From: Scolanthus callimorphus
Lineage: Eukaryota > Cnidaria > Anthozoa > Actiniaria > Edwardsiidae
Length of the DNA: 64,000 bases
Reading direction: 5' to 3'
Assembly (NCBI GenBank): GCA_033964015.1
Contig: CM066919.1
Span: 20,524,146-20,588,145 of the forward strand
Under the pieces are notes generated by a model. The model had not been told where the DNA came from, ran no database searches, and was given only the letters and a program-made list of their open reading frames with translations. Below are positions 1 to 11,801 of this stretch, piece after piece. Within the stretch, counting starts at the first letter, position 1. Each line of letters begins with the position of its first letter. The position numbers and the translations under genes are program-made.

Positions 1-3000
1 ATTATCATCATGATTATTTTAATGTGAGTTCAGAGAATAATCAATTAAACTGTGGCAATTAGCCAATGGACGATTTCCAATAGAGGAGTGTTTTATCTAT
101 ACTAATATAATCGGGTTGTCTGCGCAAACGTTTCTGATTGGCTATAATCGTCCGCACTCACTCCGCTAAGCTGTGCCGCCAAACGAAGTTCACTAACAAA
201 AGAGAAGGTGGATATCTCGACAGTGGGCGTGTTTCTGTTGGAAAAGATTCACCCTGGGCTAAGTTCTAATTCAAGCGATTTCTTAAGCGAAGGAAAAAGC
301 TGCCATCGCCGCCATTTTGAAATCTGCCACAGAAACTAAAAAAGAACTCAGTACGCACAGCCGAAAGCACCATAGTCATCCAAACCTAAATGGTTCTGTC
401 ACAGATTACGTGCACAGGAATGTGCAGGGGTAATTCTTATTCGAAAGCTTTAAGCTGAGAAAATTTGTCATTCAAGTTTAAACTCATAGGCGGCGGACCA
501 GGGGGTTTAGGGGGTGCTCGAGGACCCCCACTTTTTGACGCTAGATATATTTTTGCACTTACGCGTAAAGAAGAAAAGGAACAGAAGAATAGAAGCGTCA
601 CCTTTTTGTTTCTGTTCTGATATTAGGCTCAGAGAACGTAAGGGTTAAGATTGCATTGTGGAATATTTTGATCAAAATTTACATAAGGTTAAAACACTGA
701 AAAAAAAAACGAAGTTACGTGTCCACTTCAGTTTTTACCACTTCGGCACCCCCACTTTTTAGGGTGCCCTGCCGCCCCTGTAAACAAATGTACACCGCCG
801 TACACGCACGCTAAGGCGAAATGCCACAATTTACACAAACCCATGAAAAATATTCTCTTAGTATAAATCGCTGTATCGCAAAACGAAGGACACAAACCAG
901 AAGAGAAGGAGGAAATCTCTCCAGTGGGCTTTTTTTTAAGATTCACCTTTGGCTAAGTTGTTATTCAAGCCATTTTTTTCAGCGAGGGACAAAGTCGCAA
1001 TCGCGGCCATGTTGAAATCTCCCACATAAACTAAAAAAGAAAAGAACTCAGTTCCCTTAGCCGAAAGTACCATAGACACTCAAACCTAAATGGTTCTATT
1101 ACAGATTACTTACATTTGTGTGCAGGGATAATTCGAGAAAGATTTGAGCTGAGGAAAATTTCATTCAAGTTTGAACAAACTTTCACCCACTGCGTACAGA
1201 GCAGGCGCTAAGTCATGAATGATATTCCCTAAATATTCCTATGATAAACTAAGAAATTTCTTAGAACAGTTTAACTTGTTTCTTCTCGTCCCTTACTGAT
1301 AAACATACAAACAATTCCGAAGTCAAATGTTTTTTTCTGTGATAGGCTGCGTTTCCAATTTTAGCGGGTTTAAAGGTTCTTAGATTTAAGACTGACTCAA
1401 CAAAGACACACGTGCGTCATTTTCTCCACCAAAATCAGGGAGACCAGTGTAAAACAAACAAACAAAACGGGAAATCATTAGTAATGTAAATCAGCAGTTG
1501 AAGGAAGGGGGACTCAGATTGAGTCTTCTAGCGTCACGAAGTGACGGGCTGTTTTCTTTTATTTAATTGTATATACGATAGTAGACGCTTTTGGCGTTAT
1601 CCGTTTTGGTGCTAGGAAGTGCTTTTGATTCTCCTTGACAAACAACAACTACTTTAACTTTTTTAAGTTAATTAAAATTATCGAAATCTTAATTATTTTT
1701 TTAATTGAGGAAAAAATATCAAATTGCCCTCTCTTAGGGCAACATCTACTTTAACTTAAATTATCCAAATCTTAACTATTTTCTTAATTGAGGAAAAAGA
1801 TCAAATTTATCGGTGTCCAGTCCCTACTCCCTCCTCCTTCTTCCAGGGTCAAGAAGGGGTAAAATGGGAGCTGGGATTGGCCTTATTTTAGGCTGGGAAA
1901 ATGGGATTGGGGACACTGGGACTGAGATTTGACCACTGGGACTGGGAATTAATGTCCACTAAACTGGGAATGGGATAGACCCAATCGGCTAACGGTGTTT
2001 ACATCTTGTTGCCACCCAATTCATATCATGTGATGATTCCCTTGGGTGGTTACAATTGTCCAATTTCTTACACACGACCGAGCGCATGCAAGTATGTATA
2101 AGATGAACAATTGTAACCACCCAAAGGAATCATCACATGATCTGAATTGGGTGGCAACAAGATGTAAACACCGTTAGCCGATTGGGTCTATTCTATATTA
2201 TTTCCTTTTTTCTTGTAAAACGAAAAAAAAGCGTCGTTTCCCCCCAGTTTTTCCCCCAAAACTACTTTTTCCCCCTTAAAACTCCCGATTTTGCACCCTG
2301 CATATCAAAGTTCTCCCAAACATTCGGTAATTTCACATGCTGGGACTTAACATTTTACAAACTTTTGCTTGTATTCTTAGAGTGGTTTCAATTGAACCAC
2401 TCTAGAACAGTTTACACATCACCTTTTTTATCACTGGATTTTCAAAAGTCTGACTGGGATTTCTGAAAAAAAAAAGTACTGGGACTGGGATTTGGCGAAC
2501 ATTTACACTGGGAAATGGGATTGGGATCCCCCCAGGACCCTGTTCTTCCAGTCTCTGCCGGGGATGGGTTCTATGAGTTTATTTGTTCCAACTTTATTTG
2601 TTGACACTCTCTACTTAAATGTTTTTCTTTACACTTAGGTTCGGACAAGTGTTCTTGGGTAACGCCTTCTGGCTCTATGTGAGTCATCTTTCGGGCGACA
2701 TTTACCTTAACTTTGCTCTTCTCAACATCTTTCCGACATTGCTAACGCCTCCGTCAGGCTGGATGCTCAAAAGGTACGTTATTGGAGGACCTACAAACCT
2801 GACTAGGATTCTGTATTCAGATAATGAAATGAAATGAAATAATCACCAGAAATTCCTCAGCTTTCATTGTGTCGCGCAAAAAAAAAAATCAGGCGGGGGG
2901 GGGGGGGGATTTTCTTTTGCGCGACACAGGTATCCTGAAACCCCCAAAACAAAATATCCGAAAAAATCCAATTTGTTGCCGGTTCTTTTGTTATTGTTCA

Positions 3001-5575
3001 TTTCATTAGCACTTCAGCTTTATCTCCACTCGGTTCTTTTGTTCTTTCACCCAGGTTTGGTCGCCGCTTGACCGCTTCTGTTGTTTGGGGCGTGACAGGG
3101 ATCTTCTGTTTCTGTGCGCTGGCAGTACCTGAAGGTAGCGATGTCCACTTTTTTTTAGGATTTTCAAACATTCACAACTTATTCATAAATTTCAGCATAT
3201 TTTAATCCATAGATGGCGGCCTAATAAGGACTGCTTTGTTCATCACTGCTAATGCCATTATCTCAATGAATTGGAACTCGATCTACCTCATGATGTCCGA
3301 GCTCTTCCCGACTGTACTAAGGTTGGTTACAAGAAATTCCTGTGCGGGGATGACAGGGGGATTTTTTTTGGGGGGGGGGGAGGGGGCGGTTCCCCTTTTT
3401 CGGGAGATTTTCCCATATATTTACTGTATTTGATGAAGAAAATTTGCAAATTTCCGTCCCATGTTTTCACTGTTGCTTTATCTTTTAGTTATATGCACAT
3501 GACTAGAAAAAAAAACTATTTTATCTCTTTATTTAGGGTTCTAAGCCAATGAGGTTTCAAGTAAAACTAAGCGTGTGAAGGAGTCTCCTGTCGATGTGCT
3601 GCCGGCAAGCAGACTCCTTACTCGGACTACTGGAGAAAAAGCTTTATGACTGCCTTTTGTTCCATGTTTGCTTTCTTTGTTACGCTTGTTTTTTGGCCAG
3701 TATTTGCCTGGAACATAGTTTATAGAAGGGAATGGTTAGCAAACCTGACACCCTGTTATTGTGCGACCTCTTTGTTCACTATTTCAGAGTAATCATCTTG
3801 TTTGTGCAGGGTCACGGTACATAAGAACCAAAATTTAGCCAGTAAGTTTCAGTGTTCAACCAGACATCAATAGCACGTGATAATCCCTGTAGCCAGGGAT
3901 TTTTGTGGGAGGTGCTAATCTAGAAAAAGAGCGGACAAACGTGGTATGAATTTATTAACCGCTAGTCAAAATTCACTAGAAAAAGCAAGTATATGAAACT
4001 GGGTGTATGCCAAAGTGACCGCAGTCTTCTGTTTGGCCCATTTAGTCACACCTCCCCCTCCCCTATGCTTGGAGGTAGTTTTTTGCCTGGAAGCTATAAC
4101 AACAATCCCACTACCAGGACCTGACTACAGGGGCAAAAAAAAATGGAACAACAGCATGGAACCCAGAACGGTTTTTGGAAACCTGTAAGAGACGGCACTT
4201 AGGGCCTATATCGAACCCTCTGATATTCTGTGTTTCAATGATGTCCAACAACTTCTTCATTCGATTTGTTTCTTCAGAACCACAGCGTTTGGTGTTCTGC
4301 TTACCTTTGGTCGTGTTGGAGGAATCCTCGCTCCATATTTGGGAGTTTTGGTAGGTGGAGAAACATCAGGGATGCGAAACTTTAGCTGAACTGTCTTTTG
4401 GGTTTGTAGAGCCGTATCTTTGTTAAATTTATAGAATGAGAGCAGTGATCCAGAGGCGTAGTCAGAGGGGGTCCCTCGGGTGCATGTGAACCCCCCTTTG
4501 TAGAAAAATACAGTAAACATTAAGAAAAATATCGGTAAGCTGGAAAATGGCACCATACATTTGTACCGAAGTGACCCCCCTTTCTCAAATCCTGGCTACG
4601 CCCCTGTGATCTACGATCTACATAAACAACTCAAAATCCTATATTTTACTATCATTAACTGAAACTTGCATTACAAGGCATTGTTGTTTAAGATATCAAA
4701 TCAAAATATTTCCCACTTTGAAAACTATTCAGCCTCAAACTGAAAGGTTCATATTTACCTACACGACTATTTTGTTCATTTCTTGTGAGCTTGAAAATTA
4801 TCCCTTTTAACGTAAATGTCGACCTTTGCGACATTGTTCTTTTTTCATGTGCTTTTTACATTTCTCTCAGGCTCATATCGCGGGTATGTACTACACCCTA
4901 CCATTCATCATATTCGGTACGGGCAATACGGCGCTTGCTGTGCTAGTGTTGTTCCTACCGGAAACGGTATTTGCCAACATGCACCAGACAATTGAAGAGG
5001 CCGAGGGGGATAAAGAGTATTATGGGATGCCCTGCTGCTACAAACCGGATGTGATGCATGGTGACACTAGCGATGAAGAAATGGTTGGTGTTGGGGTTAA
5101 TACCAGGCTTTACCGATCGGAGGTGATGTATGCCTCTTCTGATGAAGGAGAGATGGTCGAAGGCTGGGATGCGAAGGAAGCAATGGACTGGGATGATGGA
5201 GGATTTAATTACAAACCGGATGGGACGTATGGCTCTCCTGGTGAAGTAGAGATGGTCGATGGCTGGGATGTGAAGAAAGCACTGGACTGGGATGATGGAG
5301 GAATTAATCACGATCACAAACCGGATGTGACGTGTGGCTCTCCTGATGAAGTAGAGATGGTCGATGGCTGGGATGTGAGGAAAACACTGGACTGGGATGA
5401 TGGCGGAATTGATCACAAACCGGATGTGACGTATGACTCTGGTGATGAAGCAGACTTGGTTTATGCACCCGATCATGTGATAAATGACTCCGATGAAGAA
5501 CTAGAGATGTTTGGTGACTGGGATGTGAAGAACGCAGGCGAGTGGGGAAAATGCGATACCGAAACCATATTGTAG
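1..5575 (+). CDS. SLC22-like transporter copy 1, 3' part (end of exon 4 to exon 9)
   Basis: A membrane transporter of the organic cation/anion (SLC22, MFS) type, cut by the window start. Visible exons: 1-23 (end of exon 4), 2639-2773, 3055-3134, 3213-3321, 4278-4350 and 4871-5575, all bounded by AG and GT and all in frame with no lesions. They encode membrane helices 7-12 with the loop motif RFGRRLT at the exon 5/6 junction, MMSELFPTVLR and GRVGGILAPYLG in exons 7-8, and FLPETVFANMHQTIEEAE in exon 9, all typical of SLC22. The last exon is unusually long (234 codons): a cytoplasmic tail with four to five acidic repeats of about 33 residues, ending ETIL, a class I PDZ ligand. Exons 1-3 and most of exon 4 must lie before the window. 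Substrate cannot be told from sequence. Identity as MFS/SLC22-like is secure; expression is not known. Confidence 0.85.
160..1180. repeat. Tandemly duplicated dispersed repeat in copy 1 intron 4
   Basis: The stretch 160-470 is repeated at about 860-1180: both contain ctgagaaaat/ctgaggaaaa, CAAACCTAAATGGTTCT and the sequence around actaaaaaagaa. A related piece appears on the minus strand at about 10390-10560 (gaaccatttagg, tgctttcggctg), and fragments recur near 52200-52460. It is an unnamed interspersed repeat. Between the two units lies a G/C-run region (488-780) with imperfect inverted ends, possibly another MITE. No gene is seen in this intron. Confidence 0.55.
1976..2190. mobile_element. 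MITE family A, copy in copy 1 intron 4
   Basis: A 215-base palindromic element. The left end TAGACCCAATCGGCTAACGG matches the reverse complement of the right end (2171-2190), and the match continues inward for about 80 bases on each side through GTTGCCACCCAATTCA. There is no coding capacity. Two relatives lie at 11584-11801 and 35800-36019. Ends in TA, so a TA target duplication is possible. Probably a non-autonomous cut-and-paste DNA transposon. Confidence 0.8.
3888..4062 (+). repeat. Dispersed repeat B, copy 1 intron 7
   Basis: The sequence running from ccagggatttttgtg to the C-run near 4060 (core: aattcactagaaaaagcaag, atgccaaagtgacc) recurs at 32405-32646 on the plus strand and at 7258-7480 on the minus strand. 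Each copy ends at a long G or C homopolymer. Looks like a non-autonomous transposon or a fragment of one. Confidence 0.55.
4451..4606. mobile_element. MITE with CAGGGGCGTAGCCAGG-type ends
   Basis: A 156-base inverted-repeat element in copy 1 intron 8. The left end is cagaggcgtagtcagagg. The right end is cctggctacgcccctg, the inverse of a CAGGGGCGTAGCCAGG terminus. This type of end is widespread in invertebrate genomes. No coding capacity. Confidence 0.7.
5041..5560 (+). repeat. Coding tandem repeat: acidic tail repeats of copy 1
   Basis: Within exon 9 the DNA repeats with a period of 99-105 bases. The string gatggtcga(t) recurs at 5152, 5251 and 5356. In protein, each unit reads roughly KPDVTYGSPDEVEMVDGWDV followed by KKALDWDDGGI. 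The units are rich in D, E and W and lie after the last membrane segment, so they should be cytoplasmic. The later unit is degenerate and contains DEADLVYAPDHV. Other copies carry fewer or more diverged units, which points to gain and loss of units by unequal crossing over or slippage. Confidence 0.85.
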
Positions 5576-5970
5576 GGAATTTGAAGCGTGCTTCGATGGG
5601 AAATTAGGAAATATTTCGGCATTTGAAACAATTAGTTTGAAGAAAAAAGATTGCACGCACATATACATTAAGGAACTTACATGCACATTTTTGTGGTTTT
5701 CAGCAATTACAGCTGATCCCATCACCGCGTGCACAAAGGGTTGTTTGTCAAAACGAAACGTTCTCAGCTCCAGCGAAAGATACATGAACTCATTAGCAGT
5801 TTGCGAAGCAAAAAATTGATTCAATCATTGTATCGGTCAAACCCAGTTTACATTTGATGTAAGGCCAAGATTTCCTGCGCAGATGGTAAACGTTTTATTT
5901 TCAATTGGGATTCTTTTTAGAAATCCGTTTGGGACGGTTATGGCTTTGCAACAGAAACCGTTCTGATTCA

Positions 5971-6118
5971 GCCTAGTCCCTAGCCCTGGAATTCGGGTGG
6001 GCTTCCTGTGGTTGGCAAGACATGTGTGTTACGTAACTTCACACTCTCCCAGTGCTCGCGCATCCTCGTGGTTCATCTCCGACCACAGGAAGCCCACCCA
6101 GGACGCCAGGGACTAGGC
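5971..6118. mobile_element. MITE family C (GCCTAGTCCC ends)
   Basis: A 148-base inverted-repeat element. Left end GCCTAGTCCCTAGCCCTGG; right end ccagggactaggc. Inner arms include ggtgggcttcctgtgg and the inverse ccacaggaagcccacc. Relatives lie upstream of exon 4 in copy 2 (about 12165-12253, degraded) and copy 4 (36471-36581). Non-coding. Confidence 0.75.
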
Positions 6119-6228
6119 TTTTGATTGGCTTAATTCGAGAGCATGAAATCAGCTGTGATTCAATTCTTCCAACATTCAGCTACAAATGTCGCCTTTTGTG
6201 GTTCCCATTGTGGTTAGAAACGTGGCAC

Positions 6229-6448
6229 TTTGGGAAGCCTGTGTTTTACACCAAAGAGAGGCTCAAGCGGGCAATGATTGCTCAAGCGCGCGTGCTATTC
6301 AAATATGGCGGAAGAAAAGTTGAGAAATTTTTATATTTGCAACTACTCTCCTCACTGGTTGCCATTTTAATCTTGGCAAAGGGAAACAATGTCCATAGAG
6401 AAACGCTCACCTGAGCCTCTCTTTGTAAATACATGAGGCTTCCCAAAT
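6229..6448. mobile_element. Inverted-repeat element (GGGAAGCC ends)
   Basis: Left arm tttgggaagcctgtgttt and aaagagaggctca; right arm tgagcctctcttt and atgaggcttcccaaa. Arms of about 35 bases on a 220-base element. Non-coding MITE-like structure, directly followed by another element. Confidence 0.65.
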
Positions 6449-6462
6449 TTCAACGGCCAAAT

Positions 6463-6816
6463 GGGGACACCGCTGCAAAACGCATTTGCCATGCGCTAAA
6501 GATTCACTTCCTGTGAAATGAAAACAAAAGAAATAATCTTCATAACAAAAATATCTCGTGCTGTCTTGGAATTTTGGAAAACTTAAGCTTCAGACGCAAA
6601 ACTTAAGACCAAAAATTGCAGAGCAGCAAGAATATGATCATATCTTACTCTGGACTTTTACACCTCGCACTTTGAGGCTTGCACCCGAGGCGAAAATTAT
6701 GGTTTGAAGTCTCAAATTTTCCGTTCGCTGTTGTTATGTAGATTTTTCCAATTGTATTTATTTCACAGACCAGTGAATCTTTAGCGCATGGCAAGTGCGT
6801 TTTGCCGGGGTGTCCC
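6463..6816. mobile_element. Inverted-repeat element (GGGGACACC ends)
   Basis: A 354-base element with arms of about 45 bases. The left arm starts GGGGACACCGCTGCAAAACG, and the right arm ends with the inverse, cgttttgccggggtgtccc. The motif catgcgctaaagattcac and its inverse lie inside the arms. Flanked by CAAAT on both sides. Non-coding. Confidence 0.75.
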
Positions 6817-8777
6817 AAATGGGCTATTCAACTCTAAAATATTCAGCCCTGAATTGTGACTTTCTTTCATCTGATTTGCTGTGACATACTGAATCATTGT
6901 TTAAGAACCGTAAAATGTCAATTAAAGCGCACTTGTTCACTGGGTCACAAAATAGTATATCGTACCTGAACTTTGTCCAAAAAAGCTTTGGTAAAAAGCC
7001 GTATCGCAATGTTGACATGACCGTCTTTGTTGTACACCTTTTCACCTATGAACCCTAGTGACTGCTTTGTCCAAGTTCAATTGCCCAGCTTTGACCAGGA
7101 CTTTAGAATAATTGTTAGGGTTTGTTCTTATAATGTTCAACCTTGCTCACTTTCTAGCGGGTTTTTTTCCCTTTTTAACCTGCTGTTTTTGTTTTTTATT
7201 TTTTATTTATTCATGTGAATAGAAATATTGTTAAGCGCACAGAACAGCGATGTCGCTGTCTCCCCCCCCCCCCCCCCCCCCACGCGACAAAAAGGTCCAC
7301 ATTTCAGGGTTTGAAAATACTGTTTTAGTGACTAAGAGGGTCAAACAGAATACTTCGGTCACTTTGGCATACAGCTATTTTCGTATACTTGCTTTTTCTA
7401 GTGAATTTTGACTAGCATTTAATAAATTCTTACCAGGTTGGTCCCCCCCCCCCCCACAAAAATCCCTGGGTACGGGCCTGTACTTGTATATCGCGCATCC
7501 TTTCGAAACTCGCACATTCAAGAGGTAAAGGAGGTTCTTTTAAGTAGCGAAACAGGTAGGGCAATTTTCCATTCAAGAATACACACGCACTGTCAGCCTG
7601 AAAAACGTGTTGATGGAATAGGCCGTTTTTAAGAGTAATCAGAAAATGAATGCAGTATTCAATTCTACACGTCCGTATTAGTATTGCAAAGTTTGGTAGA
7701 TTGCCTGAATACTGAGTGAGATATGAACTTTAAAAACTTCGTTTTCTGGCTTTTTTTGCAAGAAATGTATGGGAAAATACATCGAAACGAGACTGGACGG
7801 GCATGGATTGTCGAGTTTCAGGGTTCGGTAATTCTACTATAGAGAATAGTATACGCAGAGCTCTGATCATACGTAAGAACTTTATAGAACTGAAGTAAAC
7901 TAAGAATAGATACATTGATAAAATACAAGAATCACGTGGTTACATACGTCATAGATATATAGATATTTATAAATACAGCTATCAATCAAATAATAGATTA
8001 CTTATTAACTAAAACACTACAGGATGCCCGTCCAGCCTCGACTTGACGACTTGCCCATACATTCCATTGTAAAATGTAAGCCAGAATACAAAGTTTTGAA
8101 AATTCATATCTCAGCCAGTTTTCTAGAAATTTGTTTGAAACTTTGCAATTTCTACTAATACGGATGTGTAGAATTGAAAACTGGATTTCATTTTCTGATA
8201 ACTATTAAATATTATCAATCAATTTTGCGTAATAACGGCCTATTCCTTTATAAAAAACACTCAATCATTTTATATTTCAAAAGCTTTGACAACTTTTATC
8301 AAAAGCAATCTCTCCTCAAAGCCTTCAAGTGAGCTAAAAAATCTTCACGAAAACACCAATCGTGGATATATTTCAAATCAATCTTATTTTGAACAGAGAA
8401 ATGGGACGATTTTTTGGATGTAAATTTATGGTTGAACGTTGAACACGACTCCGTTCAAAGGAATGTGCTCATCATGCGGCTGCTAACCTTTCGGTTGCAG
8501 AGATATTTTTCGGAGCCAAAAGTCACTCGATAGCCACTTCAGTTCGACCCTCACCGTATTGCCCTTAAAAGTCATCTCTAGGAAACTTATCCAGTCCCAA
8601 GGTCAATGAATATTCCGACATCCGAAAAAAGAACCTTTTTCTTGGTAAATAATGCGTTCCACAGTTCGAAAAGCCACTATCCTCTGTGGCTGCAGCTTGT
8701 ACCTGGCTCAGGATAACCCAAGACGAAAATATTAACGATACAGTGATTGATAGATCAATTAAAAACTAAGAATAAAT

Positions 8778-8862
8778 CTGACAGGTGACCTTAATAATAC
8801 TTGAAAACCCAGATTTTTATCTATATATAAGATTCAAAATATGCGTCACTGTGACCTCTGAG
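8778..8862 (+). promoter_or_regulatory. Conserved promoter block of copy 2 with exon 1 deletion scar
   Basis: CTGACAGGTGACCTTAATAA starts at 8778, followed by aaaacccag and a TATA-like run (tatctatatataag). The block matches that of copy 4 at 31533 and resembles copies 5 and 6. It runs into the leader sequence and then, at GAG (8860-8862), jumps straight to the exon 1 donor site and intron (gtgagtttctctctac). All of exon 1 is missing. Compared with copy 4, both breakpoints carry GAG. Confidence 0.75.
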
Positions 8863-9532
8863 GTGAGTTTCTCTCTACGTACATAGTGATGTCTATATAA
8901 TATCAAGAGAAAGATCAGGGAGAAATTCGACGAGCGGTGTTCTCGTCCTTTTAAGGTAATTCCCCTGAAATAAAACTTGTCGTAGATTTTTTTTGCCTTT
9001 TTACTATTTAGTATGTAAGGAATGAAAATATGGAATAAAAACCCTAGTTTTTGTGCCTGAGGGCATACGGAATACGTGAAAGGAGAAAATTGTGATAAAA
9101 TGCTCACTAATGAAGCAATCCAGTTCGCTTGCAAGTTTGAACATAACTCTTGGATTCTTATTGGAATGTTTAATTTACTACGTGTGTTGACGCTACTCTT
9201 GAAAATGTGCAAAACGTGCGCACCGCTCTTGATGATTTGAGTCTTTGGCGTCTTATTTTGGGGCTTTTATGACGATAGCTCAAAAACATGTCGTTAGAAT
9301 TTCCTTTTTTCTCACAGGGGAATGATAGTCTTATCAAAATGGTAAAATAAAAAATGGGGGTGCCCAATCTTGTTTTCGCACAATATCCCGAAAAGCGATT
9401 TTATCTAGCTGTTTCTCGCTCAAATGGGGATAGTTAGCTTGCGAACGCGCACTCGATTGCGTCATTTACGAACGAATTGATCACGCGTCTATGCGCAGAA
9501 CAGAGTGCGCCGTGCAAAACGGGGGGATGACC

Positions 9533-9849
9533 TTAAAGGGCCGTTCACACGACGCGATTTCAGTTGCGATTTTAGGTGCGATTTCTGTGGCGATATCATG
9601 GAGATATCATATCGCGCCGTGTGAACGGCCGGCAACCTTATGGCGATTTCACTTGCGATGTCGCCGCGACGTCGCAGACGTTTTGAACATGTCCAAATTC
9701 CACTGCGATGCGGGTGCGATTTCTTGATATCGCCAACAAACTGAGAAATATCGCAGAGTCAAATCGCCGGTCGTTCACACCGCACGATATGGCGACGACG
9801 ATCGCCGCAAAAATCGCACCTCAAATCGCGCCGTGTGAACGGGCCTTAA
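9533..9849. mobile_element. TTAA-flanked inverted-repeat element (family D)
   Basis: The element is bounded by TTAA on both sides (9533-9536 and 9846-9849). Ends: AGGGCCGTTCACACGACGCG and the inverse of GGCCCGTTCACACGGCGCG. The interior has repeated gcgattt and tcgccg motifs on both strands. A TTAA target duplication fits the piggyBac or Kolobok type, but no transposase is present. A relative with a nested insertion lies at 37338-38000 in copy 4. Confidence 0.75.
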
Positions 9850-10899
9850 GGATTCTGTGGGAATGCGTATTTACGCTTGTGGGTGGACGATATAATTAAG
9901 ACGAAATCCACAAGAAATTCGCGAGTAATATGGACTAAAATTGGAATTAAATCTGGTGCTGTTTGTTTGTTCCCAGTTTAACCTGATCTGTGAGCGTGCG
10001 TACTTTAGTGACCATCCAATCGTGTTTCTATGGCGGGACTCTCTTGGGGGTACTGGTGGCCGGCATTATGTCCGATGTCTTTGGGAGAATGTTTACTACT
10101 TACATCTTCAACTTCCTCATGGTGAGTAAGCAACGTTGGCTTTCGCACTTTTTGTTTAATATCTGATGCCCGGAAAAATTCACGGAGTGTAAGGGGGAAA
10201 TTTATCTTACTTATAATTATTCTCTTGCGAACGGAGAAAAGAAAAATTTCACAACGGACTTAGAAGATTATTTGCTTTGTGAAAATGTGTCATTTCGCAC
10301 GCGCTCTCTGATGTCTGAAGCACGGCAGTGGTGTACGTTTGTTCAAACTTGATTGAAGATTACAATTAGAAATTACTTACCCCTGCACATAACTGTAAGC
10401 AATCCGTAACAGAACCATTTAGGACTGTTGTCCATGGTGCTTTCGGCTGCGACAAGTGAGTTCGGTTTTTTTTGTGAGACTCCAAGCTCAAGGTGAACCT
10501 TTTCTAACAAAATCATGTACACTCAGTGCGATTTCCTCCTTCTGTTTTGGGAGCTTCGTTTTTTCGGCCCCAACATCTCTGGTATATTTGTGCTCGTGGG
10601 ACTTTTCTCGTGGATTGCATCAATCATACGCATAATAGCTAAAATGGACGAAATGTCCGTGTCGTGAGCTGTCATTCTCTCCAGCTGATCTCACTTCGGT
10701 GAGAAAAAGATTTTTTATCAACGCGAAAAGTTCCTAGGTCCAGCGAGAGATCGCAGCTTTCGGAAGAAAAATCTAGATTTCCTCATTTTACAAGTAAAGT
10801 ATCATCAGACAAGATTTTATGAGGAGATTGAAATTTGTTTATGATCAATTGCAATCTGTATTAGATAATCTGTTTGGAGCGCGAGGCAAACAAAAATAA

Positions 10900-11135
10900 G
10901 GGGCCGACCATTTAACTAACTTTTGAGGGGGGGTGGGCTTTTTTGAAAGAAAATTTCCTGCACGGCCCGAAGGGCCTAAAAAAATCCTGCACAGCAAAAT
11001 GGTGACTAAAACCCTTCTTTTTTATTGGAAAAAAAATTCTCACCGCTTAACAGAGGTAGAAAAAAAATCTTGCACCGACAAAAAAGCCCACCCCCCCCCC
11101 CCCCCCCTCCCCTCAAAAGTTAAATGGTCGGCCCC
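10900..11135. mobile_element. MITE with GGGGCCGACCATTTAACT ends
   Basis: A 236-base inverted-repeat element in copy 2 intron 2. Left arm GGGGCCGACCATTTAACT then tttgaggggg; right arm cccctcaaaagttaaatgg then tcggcccc. It contains a long C run on the right side. Non-coding. Confidence 0.8.
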
Positions 11136-11583
11136 TAAAATCAATCAGACAAGTGTGAGACGAATATTGAGTACTAATCTCAAAGACAGAGACCACCCAT
11201 AAGACAGATCAATTAGTCAGTGTTTACAGAATACCGCGCAAAGAAATTTGTACGGGGATGTTCCGCCCAGCACTCTGGACCCCTTACATAGATTGCCACA
11301 TCTCTGGTCGTGTACTTCGTAAACTCTACCGTCCTCATGGCAATGCTGGTTTTCTTGAATGGAGCAGGCACGATGGGTATACCCACACGCCTTTCTTCGT
11401 TCATTTCATGGAGCACGTCGGCCCAGGGTGGAGGACTTGGATCAACACTTTCCATAGTTTTCTCTAGGGTTTCCATTCACTAGTCTTCACTTTAATCTGT
11501 TATTTTGTAACTTACTGGAGAGATATTGCGCTTGTTGCTGCGCTATCGGGTGTTCCTATTTACTTCTTCTACAAGTAAGGAAA

Positions 11584-11801
11584 TACACCAAATCGGCTAA
11601 CGGTGTTTACATCGTGTTGCCACCCAATTCAGATTAAGTGATGATTCCTTTGGTAGATACATTTGTTAGTTCTGCACCATATATTACTCGTACACGCGGT
11701 CGAGTGGGAAAAATTGACTATTGTAACCAACCAAAGGAATCATCACATGATCTGAATTGTGTGTGTTACAAGATGTAAACACCGTTAGCAGATTTGGTCT
11801 A
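11584..11801. mobile_element. MITE family A in copy 2 intron 3
   Basis: Palindromic element of about 218 bases directly after the exon 3 donor. Arms contain atcggctaacggtgtttac and its inverse gtaaacaccgttagcagat. It is in the same place as the element in copy 4 intron 3 (35800-36019), so it was inserted before copies 2 and 4 split. Copy 3 has an unoccupied site (about 19898-19920). Confidence 0.8.

Larger units (their letters stand above)
5576..8777. other. Intergenic region between copies 1 and 2
   Basis: No convincing gene. It holds three MITEs in a row (5971-6118, 6229-6448, 6463-6816), a minus-strand copy of dispersed repeat B ending in a 20-base C run (7258-7480), and unique AT-rich DNA. 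Much of it is homologous to 28370-31530 upstream of copy 4: for example, atgggaaattaggaaatatt occurs at both 5597 and 28380, and the ctttgtccaaaaaagctttg stretch at both 6972 and 30010. This shows that the upstream sequence was duplicated together with the gene. Confidence 0.7.

Noticed and set aside
4955..5476. 173-residue antisense frame
   Set aside because: It is the mirror of the repeated exon 9 of copy 1 on the opposite strand, and the same shadow appears behind copies 3 and 4.
6052..6414. 120-residue frame starting MLAHPRGSSP
   Set aside because: It runs through two MITEs and has no homolog that I recognise; no splice or promoter support.
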